DNA of 64,000 nucleotides from Sphingobium wenxiniae (lineage in GTDB: Bacteria > Pseudomonadota > Alphaproteobacteria > Sphingomonadales > Sphingomonadaceae): NCBI RefSeq assembly GCF_007830065.1, contig NZ_VLKK01000005.1:1-64000 (forward strand), in the 5' to 3' direction. The position numbers and the translations under genes were made by a program. The notes under the pieces were generated by a model. The model saw nothing but the letters and a program-made list of their open reading frames with translations. It did no database searches and had not been told where the DNA came from. Shown one piece after another: positions 18,685 through 27,267 of the stretch; the stretch's first letter is position 1, and every line of letters begins with the position of its first letter.

Positions 18685-21048
18685 ATGGACGAACTCCTTC
18701 AGGAATTCATATCGGAAACGCAAGAATCCCTGGAGGCTCTTGCCGGAGAGATAATCGCGTGGGAAGCGGACCCATCTGATCGCGGCCGTCTGGACGCCAT
18801 TTTCCGATTCTTCCACACCGTGAAGGGCAGCTGCGGATTCCTGCATCTCCCTCGCTTCGAGCGTCTCAGCCATGCGGCGGAGGACGTGCTGTCGGACATC
18901 CGTTCCGGCAAGCGCCATCCCGACGCGGCGACGGTCAACGCCGTTCTGGGCATCATGGACCGGATTGCCGAACTTACGCAGGCCGTCGCGGTCGGCGCGC
19001 CGCTGGCGCAGGAGGATGACGAATATCTCGTCGCCGCCCTTGCCGTGCACGAATCCGAATCCGAAGCCGAGTCCGACGCGCCCGCCCCGGTGCCGCGCCA
19101 TGGCTCGGCCCAGGCCGCGCCCCGCACCATCCGCTTGCCGCTCGCCTTGATCGATCAGTTGATGAACGGCGTGTCGGACATGGTGCTTGCCCGCAACGAA
19201 CTGGCGCGCCAGTTGCGCGACCGGGCCGGCGATCCCGCGCTGGAAGGGGCGTTCGAACGTCTGTCAGGCTGCGTCGCCGAAATGCGCGATGCGATTTCCC
19301 GCACGCGGATGCAGCGGATCGACCGGCTGTTCGCCGCCATTCCCCGCACTGTCCGCGACCTGGGCCGAGACCTGGGCAAGCGGATCGAACTCAGCCTTGA
19401 AGGCGGGGATGTGGAGATGGACCGGGAAATGGTCGAAATGGTGGTCGACCCGCTCATCCATATCGTCCGCAACAGCATCGATCACGGGATAGAAACGCCC
19501 GAGCGCCGCCGGGCGCTGGGCAAGCCGGAAACCGGCCAGCTACGGCTGGAAGCGCGCCAGTCCGGCAACCAGATCGTCATCGAGATCAGCGATGACGGCG
19601 CAGGCATCGACACCGCCCGTCTCGTCGAAAAGGCCATTGCCGCCGGCCGCCTGACGCCGGATGCGGCCGCCCGCATGAACGAGGCGGAAAGACTGGATCT
19701 CATTTTCCAGGCCGGGCTTTCGACCGCCTCCGCCGTGACCGCCGTTTCCGGGCGCGGCGTGGGCATGGATGTGGTCCGGGCGAATGTGGAACGCATCGGC
19801 GGGACGATCGGGCTGGATAATCATCCGGGACGAGGTTTGCGCATCACCCTGAGCGTCCCGCTGACCCTGACGATCATCCCAGGCCTCGTCCTGCGCGCGG
19901 GCGGCCTTCATTTCGCTATTCCGAGAGCGGCCGTCGTCGAAATCCTCCACGATAACAACGCCATGCTGCGCATCGGCGAAGTGGGCGGCGCCAGGATCGC
20001 CACGATCCGCGACGTCCGCCATTCGATGATCGACCTGGAGGATGTGCTGGGCCTCGATATCCCCGCCGAGCCGGGACCGCGCACCGTCATGGTCGTCCGT
20101 TCGGCCAGCGGCCTTCCCTTCGCGCTGGGCGTGTCGGCGGTCGAGAATCATGAGGAACTGGTTATCCGTCCTGCCTCGCCCATCGTGATGGCCAGCGGCA
20201 TCTATGCCGGGATGACGCTGCCCGACAATGGCAAGCCGATGCTGCTGCTGGACACCGGCGGCCTCGCCCGAAAGGCCGACCTGTCCGAAATCGCCGAGCA
20301 CGCCGACGCCGTGAGGACGGCTGGGGAAAGGACGGACGCGAAGGAGGGGACGGAGATGGTCGCGGCCCTGCGGTTCGAGGAATTGTCGGGAGAGCGCCGC
20401 CTGCTTCAGCTATCCCTGATCGAAAGGGTGGAGGAACTGGAAGCCGATCTTTTCGGCCATTCGGGCGATCGCGCCTTCGTGCGGCTGAAGGACAGGCTTG
20501 TCCCCGTCGTCAATGGTTGTCAAGGCTTTGCGCGGGAAACCGTGTCGGCCCTTCGCCTGCGCGACGACCGGCGGGAAGCCTATTATGCGGTCGCGGCGGT
20601 GCTCGATATCGTTCAGATGCCCGCCGTGCCCGACATGGTGGCCATGCACGGCAATCTGAGCGGCGTATGCGTCGTGGAGGGAGAGCATCTGGAAGTTCTC
20701 AACCCCTTTGCCCTGTTCGCGTCGCTGCCGGACGAACCGGCGGAACGCAAACATCCTGGCCGTTGCCTGCTGGCGGACGCGGAGGACGGCTGGGCGCGGG
20801 AAATATTGGCGCCTCTGCTTCGTCAGGCGGGGCATGAAGTCCTGATCGGTCTGCCCGAGGGCGCGGCCGTCGATCCGAGCGACATCGTGCTTTGCACCAC
20901 CTCGGACGCCATGCAGGCGGCAGACGTTCTGGGCTGCCGGACCGTTCAGCTGCGTGCCGCCCCGCAGCCCTCGGGACCACAGGACGCCAGCATCTATCGC
21001 TATGATCGGCGCGCCTTGATGGCAGCCATCGCGGGAGCGGGGCAATGA
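18685..21048 (+). CDS. cheA: Chemotaxis histidine kinase CheA with extra C-terminal domains
   Basis: 787 residues. P1 HPt domain has phospho-acceptor His44 in FFHTVKGSC. No clear CheY/CheB-binding P2 domain follows; the dimerisation helix starts near 155 (LIDQLMNGVSDMVLARNELARQ). The kinase domain has RNSIDHGIE, DDGAGID and GRGVGMDVV, ending near 390. CheW-like P5 spans about 395-525. A second, weaker CheW-like region (about 557-672) and a receiver-like tail from about 690 (GRCLLADAEDGWAREILAPLLRQAGHEV, then DIVLCTTSD) follow. The tail lacks an obvious phospho-Asp at the expected strand end. It starts the che operon and overlaps cheW by 4 bp. The start at 18685 gives the family-typical MDELLQEFI. 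Confidence 0.9.
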   Translation: MDELLQEFISETQESLEALAGEIIAWEADPSDRGRLDAIFRFFHTVKGSCGFLHLPRFERLSHAAEDVLSDIRSGKRHPDAATVNAVLGIMDRIAELTQAVAVGAPLAQEDDEYLVAALAVHESESEAESDAPAPVPRHGSAQAAPRTIRLPLALIDQLMNGVSDMVLARNELARQLRDRAGDPALEGAFERLSGCVAEMRDAISRTRMQRIDRLFAAIPRTVRDLGRDLGKRIELSLEGGDVEMDREMVEMVVDPLIHIVRNSIDHGIETPERRRALGKPETGQLRLEARQSGNQIVIEISDDGAGIDTARLVEKAIAAGRLTPDAAARMNEAERLDLIFQAGLSTASAVTAVSGRGVGMDVVRANVERIGGTIGLDNHPGRGLRITLSVPLTLTIIPGLVLRAGGLHFAIPRAAVVEILHDNNAMLRIGEVGGARIATIRDVRHSMIDLEDVLGLDIPAEPGPRTVMVVRSASGLPFALGVSAVENHEELVIRPASPIVMASGIYAGMTLPDNGKPMLLLDTGGLARKADLSEIAEHADAVRTAGERTDAKEGTEMVAALRFEELSGERRLLQLSLIERVEELEADLFGHSGDRAFVRLKDRLVPVVNGCQGFARETVSALRLRDDRREAYYAVAAVLDIVQMPAVPDMVAMHGNLSGVCVVEGEHLEVLNPFALFASLPDEPAERKHPGRCLLADAEDGWAREILAPLLRQAGHEVLIGLPEGAAVDPSDIVLCTTSDAMQAADVLGCRTVQLRAAPQPSGPQDASIYRYDRRALMAAIAGAGQ

Positions 21049-21482
21049 AGCAGCTCTATCTTTTTGCGACCCTTGCCGGGGCGCGGGTGGCGATCGCGGC
21101 GGAGGAAGTCGAGGCCGTGGTCAGGCTGACCGACATCGCGCCCGTGCCTGGCCTCGGCCGCCATGTGGCCGGACTGTCCGCCCTGCGCAGCCGCGTCCTG
21201 ACCGTCATAGACGTTGCGGCGCTGATCCATGGCGCGGCCACACCCGCCGAAAGAAGGGAACTGGCGATCATCGCCGATATCGGCGGACACAGCTATGGCC
21301 TGATGGTGGACGAGGTGTCGGACATCTGCTGGGTGCCCGAGGGGGCGCTGCCCTTGCGCGGCCGGCTCGATCCGGTCTGGATGCCCTATGCCCGCGCTAT
21401 CGTGGAGCATGAAGCCGTGCCCTGGCTGCTGGTTTCGCCTTCGGGCTTTCTGGAAAACGGGATCGCGGATCAGGCCGCATGA
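21045..21482 (+). CDS. cheW: Chemotaxis coupling protein CheW
   Basis: 145-residue cytoplasmic adaptor that links receptors to CheA. A single CheW beta-barrel domain: YLFATLAGARVAIAAEEVEAVVRL, PVPGLGRHVAGLSALRSRVLTVID with the conserved LR-GxVxPV-like strand, then HSYGLMVDEVSDICWVPEGAL. It overlaps cheA by 4 bp (ATGA), so translation is coupled. Chemoreceptors are not in the window and must be encoded elsewhere. Confidence 0.9.
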   Translation: MKQLYLFATLAGARVAIAAEEVEAVVRLTDIAPVPGLGRHVAGLSALRSRVLTVIDVAALIHGAATPAERRELAIIADIGGHSYGLMVDEVSDICWVPEGALPLRGRLDPVWMPYARAIVEHEAVPWLLVSPSGFLENGIADQAA

Positions 21483-21564
21483 GGGGGATATCCATGTTTA
21501 CGATTTGCTTGGTCTTCGAATCTAAGTTCGCCCGCTCGACAAGAAAAAATGCAAGGGACGCATC

Positions 21565-21930
21565 ATGAAGAACTGCCTGGTGGTCGATGACTCCAAGGTC
21601 ATCCGCAAGGTCGCCCGCCACATACTCGAATCGCTCGACCTGTCGGTCCGCGAGGCGGTGGACGGGCAGGACGCCCTGATTCAATGTGAGGAATCGTCCC
21701 CCGATGTGGTCCTGCTGGACTGGAACATGCCAGTGATGAGCGGCATGGAGTTTCTTCAGGCCCTGTCCAGCGCCAGGATCGAGACGCGGCCCAAGGTCAT
21801 ATTCTGCACCACCGAAAACGGCATCGGCCACATCAAGGCAGCGGTGGAGGCGGGCGCCGACGAATATGTGATGAAGCCTTTCGATCGCGAAACGCTTGAA
21901 AGCAAGCTCGCCATCGTCGGCGTGATCTAG
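21565..21930 (+). CDS. cheY: Single-domain response regulator CheY
   Basis: 121-residue receiver protein that carries the chemotaxis signal to the flagellar motor or other output. Acidic pair DD near residues 9-10 (LVVDDSKVIRKV), phospho-acceptor Asp in VVLLDWNMPVMSG near residue 52, Thr in IFCTTENG and the conserved Lys in YVMKPFD. No output domain. It lies 82 bases after cheW and before cheB, in the same direction. Confidence 0.92.
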   Translation: MKNCLVVDDSKVIRKVARHILESLDLSVREAVDGQDALIQCEESSPDVVLLDWNMPVMSGMEFLQALSSARIETRPKVIFCTTENGIGHIKAAVEAGADEYVMKPFDRETLESKLAIVGVI

Positions 21931-21989
21931 AGCGTCGACCGAGGTTTAAGCCGCGTTCTTCTTCTTGTCCGGAAAGTCTTCTTCGTCCC

Positions 21990-23078
21990 ATGAATGCCAT
22001 CGTTCCCATCCTCCACAGCACGCGCGCCGCCGCTTCGGCCGCGCGCGTGCTCGTGGTCGACGATTCGGTGGTCGTCCGCACCGTTATCGAGCGGATATTG
22101 AACAGCGATCCAGCCTTCAGGGTAGTGCGCAAGATCAACAATGCGGAACAGGCGCTGCACTATCTCGCCAAGTCTCCGGTCGATCTGGTGCTGCTGGACC
22201 TGGAGCTTCCCGGCCAGAGCGGACTGGCGGCGCTGCCGGCCATCCTTCAGGCCTGTCCGCGCGTCAGGGTGGCTATCCTTTCGGGCAATTGCGAGGCGGG
22301 AAGCGCCGTCGCCGTCCAGGCCCTTGCCCTGGGCGCGAGCGATATCCTGTCCAAGCCGTGCAGCGGCAGTTTCGGCCAGCAATTCCCCCAGGCGCTGATC
22401 GAACGGCTCAAACGGTTGCTGCATGGTGATCCGCCGCCGCCAGTACCGGAAGCGCAATCGCCTCCGCCCCCGATGGATACGGCTTCGGCGCATCTTCCCC
22501 TGGCCTGTCTGGGGATCGGCGCGTCGACGGGCGGCATCCATGCGCTCGGCCTGCTGTTCGGCGGCCTTTCCGCGCCCTTGGGCGTGCCGATATTGCTGAC
22601 CCAGCATCTTCCCGCGAGTTTCACCTTTTATTTCGCGCAGCAACTGGCGTTGATGACCAGCCTCAAGGTCAGGGTCGCGGAGCAGGGCGATGTGCTGGAG
22701 CCTGATACGGTCTTTGTGGCTCCGGGCGACGCCAATCTGCGGCTGCGGCGTAATTTGCGGGGGCGGGTATGCGTCCATCTCACGTCCGAACGCACCCCGT
22801 CGGGCAATCTGCCGGGTGTCGATCCCATGTTTTCCAGCATAGCGGAAACCTATGGCGCAGCCGGCGCGGGGGTCGTCCTCACCGGCATGGGGCGTGACGG
22901 AACGGCCGGCGCGCGGGATATCGTGGCCGCGGGCGGCTGGGTCGTCGCGCAGGATGAAGCCAGCAGTGTCGTGTGGGGTATGCCCGGAGCGGTTGCCGCG
23001 GCGGGACTGAGTTGCGCGGTGCTTGAACCGCAAGCGATCATGGCTTTTGTCGCGCGGCACGGAAAGGCGCGCTCTTGA
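21990..23078 (+). CDS. cheB: Chemotaxis protein-glutamate methylesterase CheB
   Basis: 362-residue enzyme that removes methyl groups from chemoreceptor glutamates when phosphorylated by CheA. An N-terminal receiver domain (VLVVDDSVVVRTVIERIL; Asp in LVLLDLELPG) and a proline-rich linker (PPPVPEAQSPPPP) precede the methylesterase domain. Its catalytic triad is visible as Ser in GASTGG, His in TQHLPASFT and Asp in GMGRDGT. It lies 60 bases after cheY and 28 bases before cheR, giving the methylation-demethylation pair. Confidence 0.93.
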   Translation: MNAIVPILHSTRAAASAARVLVVDDSVVVRTVIERILNSDPAFRVVRKINNAEQALHYLAKSPVDLVLLDLELPGQSGLAALPAILQACPRVRVAILSGNCEAGSAVAVQALALGASDILSKPCSGSFGQQFPQALIERLKRLLHGDPPPPVPEAQSPPPPMDTASAHLPLACLGIGASTGGIHALGLLFGGLSAPLGVPILLTQHLPASFTFYFAQQLALMTSLKVRVAEQGDVLEPDTVFVAPGDANLRLRRNLRGRVCVHLTSERTPSGNLPGVDPMFSSIAETYGAAGAGVVLTGMGRDGTAGARDIVAAGGWVVAQDEASSVVWGMPGAVAAAGLSCAVLEPQAIMAFVARHGKARS

Positions 23079-23106
23079 ACATCATTCCGTCTCCGGGGCG
23101 TCCGTG

Positions 23107-23955
23107 ATGCAGCGCGGCATTCGGGTTCTTTCCGCTTTGCTGGAAGCCCGGACCGGGCAGGTCCTGTCGCCCGAGCGTGGCTGGCGGGTGGAAACCGCGC
23201 TCAAGCCCATCCTGCGCGCGCACGGTTTGCAGGATATCGGGATTCTGGCGGCGCATCTGACGCGTTACCGCGATCCGCGCCTTGAGATAGAGGTCGTGGA
23301 CGCGCTTTTGAACAATGAAAGCAGCTTCTTTCGCGATCCCCAGATCTTCGAAATGATCCGGCAGCAGATTCTGCCGCACATCCGCGCGCGCAAGCAGGAT
23401 CGCCGCCTGCGCGTCTGGAGCGCGGGCTGCTCCACCGGGCAGGAGGCCTATTCGCTCGCTATTCAGCTTTGCAACGACGTCGAGGTCTGGGACCGCTGGC
23501 GTGTGGAGATATTGGCGACCGATATTTCGGCGACGGCGATCGCACGCGCGCGCGACGGGATATTTCCCCAGATCGACGTCCAGAGAGGGCTGTCCATCAA
23601 CGACCTGCTCAAATGGTTCGAGCCGGTCGCCGACGGCTGGCGCGCCAGCGCGCAATTGCGCGCGATGATCGATTTCCGGCAGGACAATCTGTTCAATCCC
23701 CGTGCGCCCGGCGGCGGCTACGATCTCCTGCTCTGCCGCAATGTGATGCTCTATTTCACGCAGGAGCGGCGGCAGAAGGTGTTCGACCTGCTGGCGCGGC
23801 ACAGTCACGATCATTCCGTCCTGTTGCTGGGCGCGGGGGAAACGGCGATGGGACATGGCGATCCCTTTGTCGCTCATCCCGAGTTCAGAGGCGCCTATCG
23901 CCGCCCGCCGGTCCAGCCGCTCTACGTGGACGGACCGATGGGTCCGGCGGTCTGA
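23107..23955 (+). CDS. cheR: Chemotaxis protein methyltransferase CheR
   Basis: 282-residue S-adenosylmethionine-dependent methyltransferase that methylates chemoreceptors. The N-terminal helical domain has NNESSFFRDP, and the SAM-binding core is RVWSAGCSTGQEAYSLAI with LATDISATAI and DLLLCRNVMLYF, all diagnostic of CheR. The ATG at 23107 starts 28 bases after the cheB stop and gives a normal family length; an upstream in-frame ATG would lie inside cheB. Last gene of the che cluster, followed by a hairpin repeat that may help end transcription. Confidence 0.92.
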   Translation: MQRGIRVLSALLEARTGQVLSPERGWRVETALKPILRAHGLQDIGILAAHLTRYRDPRLEIEVVDALLNNESSFFRDPQIFEMIRQQILPHIRARKQDRRLRVWSAGCSTGQEAYSLAIQLCNDVEVWDRWRVEILATDISATAIARARDGIFPQIDVQRGLSINDLLKWFEPVADGWRASAQLRAMIDFRQDNLFNPRAPGGGYDLLLCRNVMLYFTQERRQKVFDLLARHSHDHSVLLLGAGETAMGHGDPFVAHPEFRGAYRRPPVQPLYVDGPMGPAV

Positions 23956-24259
23956 TCGGCGGAGCGGACGTTTAACATCCGTCGTCCCAACGGAAACTGG
24001 GATATCATTGGGCTGGGTCGTGTCTAAGAAGAGAGATGCCAGCTTTCGCTGGCATGACGGAAGAGGGCTCTGCGACGTCCGCCAACCACCCATAGCTGCC
24101 AGTCAGCGCGGGTTTGCATGTTCCGTAACGCCCGTTCCTTTCACCGCGCTTGATTGCGGGGCCGCTCTCCGCCATTGTCTTCATCCGAGCGCCGCTTCAT
24201 GCAAAAGCGGCCCGGAAAGGGCGCGATGATCGAGACTGTGTGGTGACTGGCCTTTCCCG
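23956..24259. other. Intergenic region with hairpin repeat
   Basis: 304 bases between cheR and the amidase gene. The first 100 hold dispersed repeat copy A (separate entry) and a lone TTAAC half-site. The middle holds a decayed sphingomonad repeat word (GTCCGCCAACCACCCATAGC near 24079-24098). The last 150 bases show no gene or recognisable promoter. Confidence 0.5.
23981..24060. repeat. Dispersed hairpin repeat, copy A
   Basis: Two inverted arms (GTCGTCCCAACGGAAACTGG and GCCAGCTTTCGCTGGCATGAC) flank a spacer containing GGCTGGGTCGTGTCTAAGAA. Arms and spacer resemble copy D at 50279-50361, so this is a REP/BIME-like element. Confidence 0.65.
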
Positions 24260-24958
24260 ATGACAGACATGCCGATGATCGATACGCCATCGCCCAATTT
24301 CGATGAGCGCAGCCTGCCCATTTCCCTGCTGGTGCTGCACTATACCGGGATGCCGGATGCGGCGAGTGCGATCAACTGGCTCGCCAATCCGGAATCGAAG
24401 GTTTCAGCGCATTACGTCGTGACCGAGGACGGGCAGATTATCCACATGGTGGACGAGGAGAAACGCGCCTGGCACGCGGGCCGATCCCACTGGCGCGGGA
24501 TCGACGATGTGAACTCCGCCAGCATCGGGATAGAGATCGTCAATCCGGGCCATGAATGGGGATACCGTCCGTTCCCCGAAACCCAGATGAGCGCGCTCGT
24601 CCCCCTCATCCACGATATTGTCCAGCGGCGGAAAATCACGCGCGGCAATATCGTCGGACACAGCGATATAGCGCCTGCGCGCAAGCGCGATCCAGGCGAG
24701 CTTTTTCCCTGGGGGCAGCTCGCCCGCCTGCGCCTGGCCCTGCCGCGCCCCACGAAGAACCTGATGGACCCGCACTGGTCGGAGGGCGGCTTCATGCTGG
24801 CGCTGGAGCGATTCGGCTATGACATTGCCGAGCCGCAGGCGGCGGTCGTCGCGTTTCAGCGGCGCTTCCGGCCCGAACTGATCGACGGGATCATCGACGG
24901 GGAATGCCGCGCCATCCTGCTGGCATTATTGCTGCCCAAGCCGATGGGGGATGACTGA
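24260..24958 (+). CDS. N-acetylmuramoyl-L-alanine amidase (AmiD/AmpD-like)
   Basis: 232-residue zinc amidase that cleaves the amide between N-acetylmuramic acid and the peptide stem of cell-wall fragments. Zinc ligands are visible as His in LLVLHYTG, then HIVGHSDIAP-like GHSD with the late His and Asp; VSAHYVVTEDGQIIHMVDE and WHAGRSHWRG are typical of Amidase_2 (PF01510). The C-terminal part (FGYDIAEPQAAVVAFQRRFRPELIDGIIDGE) resembles a peptidoglycan-binding helix bundle. No signal peptide was seen, which suits a cytoplasmic AmpD-like role more than AmiD, but length favours AmiD. It precedes rnpB. Confidence 0.85.
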   Translation: MTDMPMIDTPSPNFDERSLPISLLVLHYTGMPDAASAINWLANPESKVSAHYVVTEDGQIIHMVDEEKRAWHAGRSHWRGIDDVNSASIGIEIVNPGHEWGYRPFPETQMSALVPLIHDIVQRRKITRGNIVGHSDIAPARKRDPGELFPWGQLARLRLALPRPTKNLMDPHWSEGGFMLALERFGYDIAEPQAAVVAFQRRFRPELIDGIIDGECRAILLALLLPKPMGDD

Positions 24959-24986
24959 CGCGCCATTTGCCTGTATAGGCCGCCCC

Positions 24987-25383
24987 GCCAGAGGGCCGGG
25001 CGGCCGCGGCGTGGAGGGGTACTTCCACGGCGAGGAAAGTCCGGGCTCCACGAAATGACGGTGCCGGCTAACGGCCGGCTGGAGTGATCCAAGGGACAGT
25101 GCAACAGAAAGCAGGTCGCCCAGTCTTCCAGACTAAGCTTTCGGGCAGGCGAAATTGAAAGGGTGCGGTAAGAGCGCACCGCGTTCCCGGTAACGGCGGA
25201 CGGCACGGTAAACCCCACCGGGAGCAAGACCGAATAGGGGCGGCGCGCAGCTTGACTGCTAGGCCTGTTTCGGCCGAGACCGCCCGGGTTGGTTGCTTGA
25301 GGGGCGGAGTAATCCGTCCTCTAGAGGAATGGTCGCCTATCCCCGCAAGGGGTGGACAGAACCCGGCTTACAGGCCCTCTGGC
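24987..25383 (+). ncRNA. rnpB: RNase P RNA, class A
   Basis: Catalytic RNA that trims the 5' leader of pre-tRNAs. Helix P1 is a perfect 11-bp pairing between GCCAGAGGGCC (24987-24997) and GGCCCTCTGGC (25373-25383). The universally conserved GAGGAAAGTCCGGGCTCC is at about 25032, and ACAGAAA follows in the expected place near 25102. Length of about 397 nucleotides matches alphaproteobacterial class A RNA. Ends were set from P1. Confidence 0.95.
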
Positions 25384-25437
25384 ATTTTGATCTTCTGCGG
25401 GGTGGCGTTTCCTGCCGCGCTTTCTTAATTTGGTGAC

Positions 25438-25986
25438 ATGGCACGAAACGGGCGATCGAATGACTGGGGCTTTCCCCGCTGGCGCAGCTACGGCGCGACG
25501 CGTGAGGCGCAGACCGTGCGGCTGTGCGACCGGCATGGCTGCGACAGGCCCGGCGACTGCCCAGCGCCCAAATCGCCCAACAGCCGCGAACGCTGGTATT
25601 TCTGTGCCGATCACGCGGGGGAATATAACCGCAACTGGGACTATTTTCAGGGTCTCGATCAAGAAGAGCGCGAGCAGCGCGAACGGGCCGAGCAGCGGGA
25701 AGCGAACGGATTCCAGTCGAGCGCCTATCATGGCTGGGGCGGCCCCGGCGACGGCAGCCGTTCGCGGGACGAGCTTCATGCCTTGAAAGCACTGGAGCTG
25801 GAAGACCATGCGGATTTCGAGGCGGTGAAGAAAAGCTGGCGGCGGCTGGCGAAGGAATATCATCCCGATGTGAAGCCGGGGGACGCGCAAGCCGCCGTCC
25901 GTTTTCAGACGATCCAGGCCGCCTATGAAGTGCTGCGCGCCGCCGAGGAAAGGCGGACCTGGAAGCCGCGGGAGGCGGCGGATTGA
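25438..25986 (+). CDS. J-domain protein with Cys/His-rich N-terminus
   Basis: 182-residue protein. Residues about 28-65 hold a Cys/His-rich module (LCDRHGCDRPGDC, then WYFCADHAGEYN) that could bind zinc. A charged linker follows, and a C-terminal J domain (about 120-175) has ALELEDHADFEAVKKSWRRLAKEYHPDVKP with the HPD tripeptide that stimulates Hsp70 ATPase. Likely a DnaK or HscA co-chaperone. Its stop overlaps the TTG start of the ferredoxin-like gene by 4 bp (TTGA), so the two are translationally linked, hinting at a role near an iron-sulphur protein. That functional link is inference. Confidence 0.8.
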   Translation: MARNGRSNDWGFPRWRSYGATREAQTVRLCDRHGCDRPGDCPAPKSPNSRERWYFCADHAGEYNRNWDYFQGLDQEEREQRERAEQREANGFQSSAYHGWGGPGDGSRSRDELHALKALELEDHADFEAVKKSWRRLAKEYHPDVKPGDAQAAVRFQTIQAAYEVLRAAEERRTWKPREAAD

Positions 25987-26306
25987 AGGATCATGTCCAG
26001 TCGAACTGGTCCAGCGCGATTCTGGTATGCCGCAAATGTTCGAAGAAGGTGGAAGGCGGCTTTGGTCCCGATGGGGATGAGCGGCTGGCGAAAGCGCTGC
26101 GCCGACATCTGAAGCTCAAGAAGGGGCGCAAGGCGGCGGCGGGCATCGTCGAGGTCAATTGCCTGGGCATCTGTCCCAAGGGCGCGGTCACGGTGATCAA
26201 CGGCGCGCAAAGCCGTGAATGGCTGCTGGTCCGGCCCTGCGCGGATCTGGACGACCTGGCGCGCAAACTGGATCTGCTGGCTGGAGAAGTCCATCCTCCG
26301 GGTTAA
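25983..26306 (+). CDS. Thioredoxin-like [2Fe-2S] ferredoxin-type protein
   Basis: 107-residue protein. CRKCSKKVEGGF near the N-terminus and VNCLGICPKGAVTVI in the middle give the Cys pairs of the thioredoxin-like [2Fe-2S] ferredoxin family (Cys-x2-Cys and Cys-x3-Cys). The TTG start was chosen because the preceding GGGAGG makes a good ribosome site and the frame overlaps the J-domain stop by 4 bp. No partner reductase is adjacent, so its electron donor is unknown. Confidence 0.7.
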   Translation: MKDHVQSNWSSAILVCRKCSKKVEGGFGPDGDERLAKALRRHLKLKKGRKAAAGIVEVNCLGICPKGAVTVINGAQSREWLLVRPCADLDDLARKLDLLAGEVHPPG

Positions 26307-26310
26307 GGGA

Positions 26311-26383
26311 ATCATGCTCCTGCGAAGGCAGGAGTCCGGAGCAGAGGAAGGAACCAGGCTCCTGTCTTGGGCAGGAGCGCAAC
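26311..26383. repeat. Dispersed hairpin repeat, copy B (divergent)
   Basis: Two short hairpins, GCTCCTGCGAAGGCAGGAGT and CTCCTGTCTTGGGCAGGAG, around a spacer of about 25 bases. Layout is as in copies A and D but the arm sequence has drifted, so it may be a sibling family. Confidence 0.5.
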
Positions 26384-26425
26384 ATATTTCCAGGCGAAAT
26401 TTGCTTTTCAGCCCGCATGGTTTGA

Positions 26426-26454
26426 CCGCCCGCCGCTGTCCCAGCGGCGGGCGG
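26426..26454. terminator. Hairpin at the sodB 3' end
   Basis: A perfect 13-bp stem, CCGCCCGCCGCTG at 26426-26438 with its complement at 26442-26454, around a TCC loop, 7 bases after the sodB stop on the minus strand. It sits between convergent genes and may end both. A weak T-run only. Confidence 0.55.
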
Positions 26455-26461
26455 ATCGGGA

Positions 26462-27076
26462 TCAGGCCGGCTGGTCGGCGCGGCTCACGCCCTGACCGTC
26501 CAGATTCTGGGCGGCGAAGTCCCAGTTGATCGCTTCCTTGAGCACCCGGTCGGCATAGTTGGGGCGCGCGTTGCGATAGTCGATATAATAGGCATGTTCC
26601 CACACATCGAGGATCAGCAGCGGCGCATGACCATCATGCGCGACCGGCGTGTCGGCGTCGTGATAGCTGGTCACTTCCAGCTTGCCGTCCTTGAGGATCA
26701 GAGCGGCCCAGCCGCTCGCGAAATGGCCGACCGCTTCGGCCTTCAGCTTTTCGACGAGTGCGTCGACCGAGCCGAAACCCTCGTTGATGAGGTCGAGCAG
26801 CTTGCCAGCGGGCGCGGTCTTCGTGGGCGAGAGCGACTGCCAGTAGAAGGTGTGGTTCCAGATCTGGCCGACCTGGTTGAACAAGCCGCCTTTCGACGAT
26901 TTGATCAATTCGACCAGCGACTTGCCCTGCTGCGCGGAATCGGCGGCGATCAGGTCGTTCGCCTTCACCACATAGGCATTGTGATGCTTGCCATGGTGAT
27001 AGTCGAAGGTTTCGGCGGACAGGATGTCGCCGAACGCATCCTTGGCATAGGGCAGGTCAGGCAGAACAAAGGCCAT
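26462..27076 (-). CDS. sodB: Superoxide dismutase, Fe (or Mn) type
   Basis: 204-residue enzyme that dismutates superoxide. Metal ligands are visible as His in HHGKHHNAYV (near residue 27), His in WNHTFYW (near 75), and Asp plus His in LDVWEHAYYID (near 157-161). The GLFNQVGQIWNHTFYW and SGWAAL segments favour the iron form. The start at 27076 was chosen because GGAG lies just before its ATG and the protein begins at the family-typical FVLPDLPY. No signal peptide, so it is cytoplasmic. It stands alone, convergent with the ferredoxin-type gene. Confidence 0.93.
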   Translation of the reverse strand: MAFVLPDLPYAKDAFGDILSAETFDYHHGKHHNAYVVKANDLIAADSAQQGKSLVELIKSSKGGLFNQVGQIWNHTFYWQSLSPTKTAPAGKLLDLINEGFGSVDALVEKLKAEAVGHFASGWAALILKDGKLEVTSYHDADTPVAHDGHAPLLILDVWEHAYYIDYRNARPNYADRVLKEAINWDFAAQNLDGQGVSRADQPA

Positions 27077-27267
27077 GGTTTTTCTCCTCGGTTTTTGGTG
27101 GACGGCCACATAACGGCTGGCGCGCCCGAAGGCTCCGCCTGTTCCCTAGCAGGGAAAGGCACACGGGAAAGACGATTTTTTGTTGCCAGGCCCCGTGAAA
27201 AATATTCATGTGAACATCGGCATGATGCGGATCGGTTGCGTCGCAGCGATCAGGGCTATTCGCGCCT

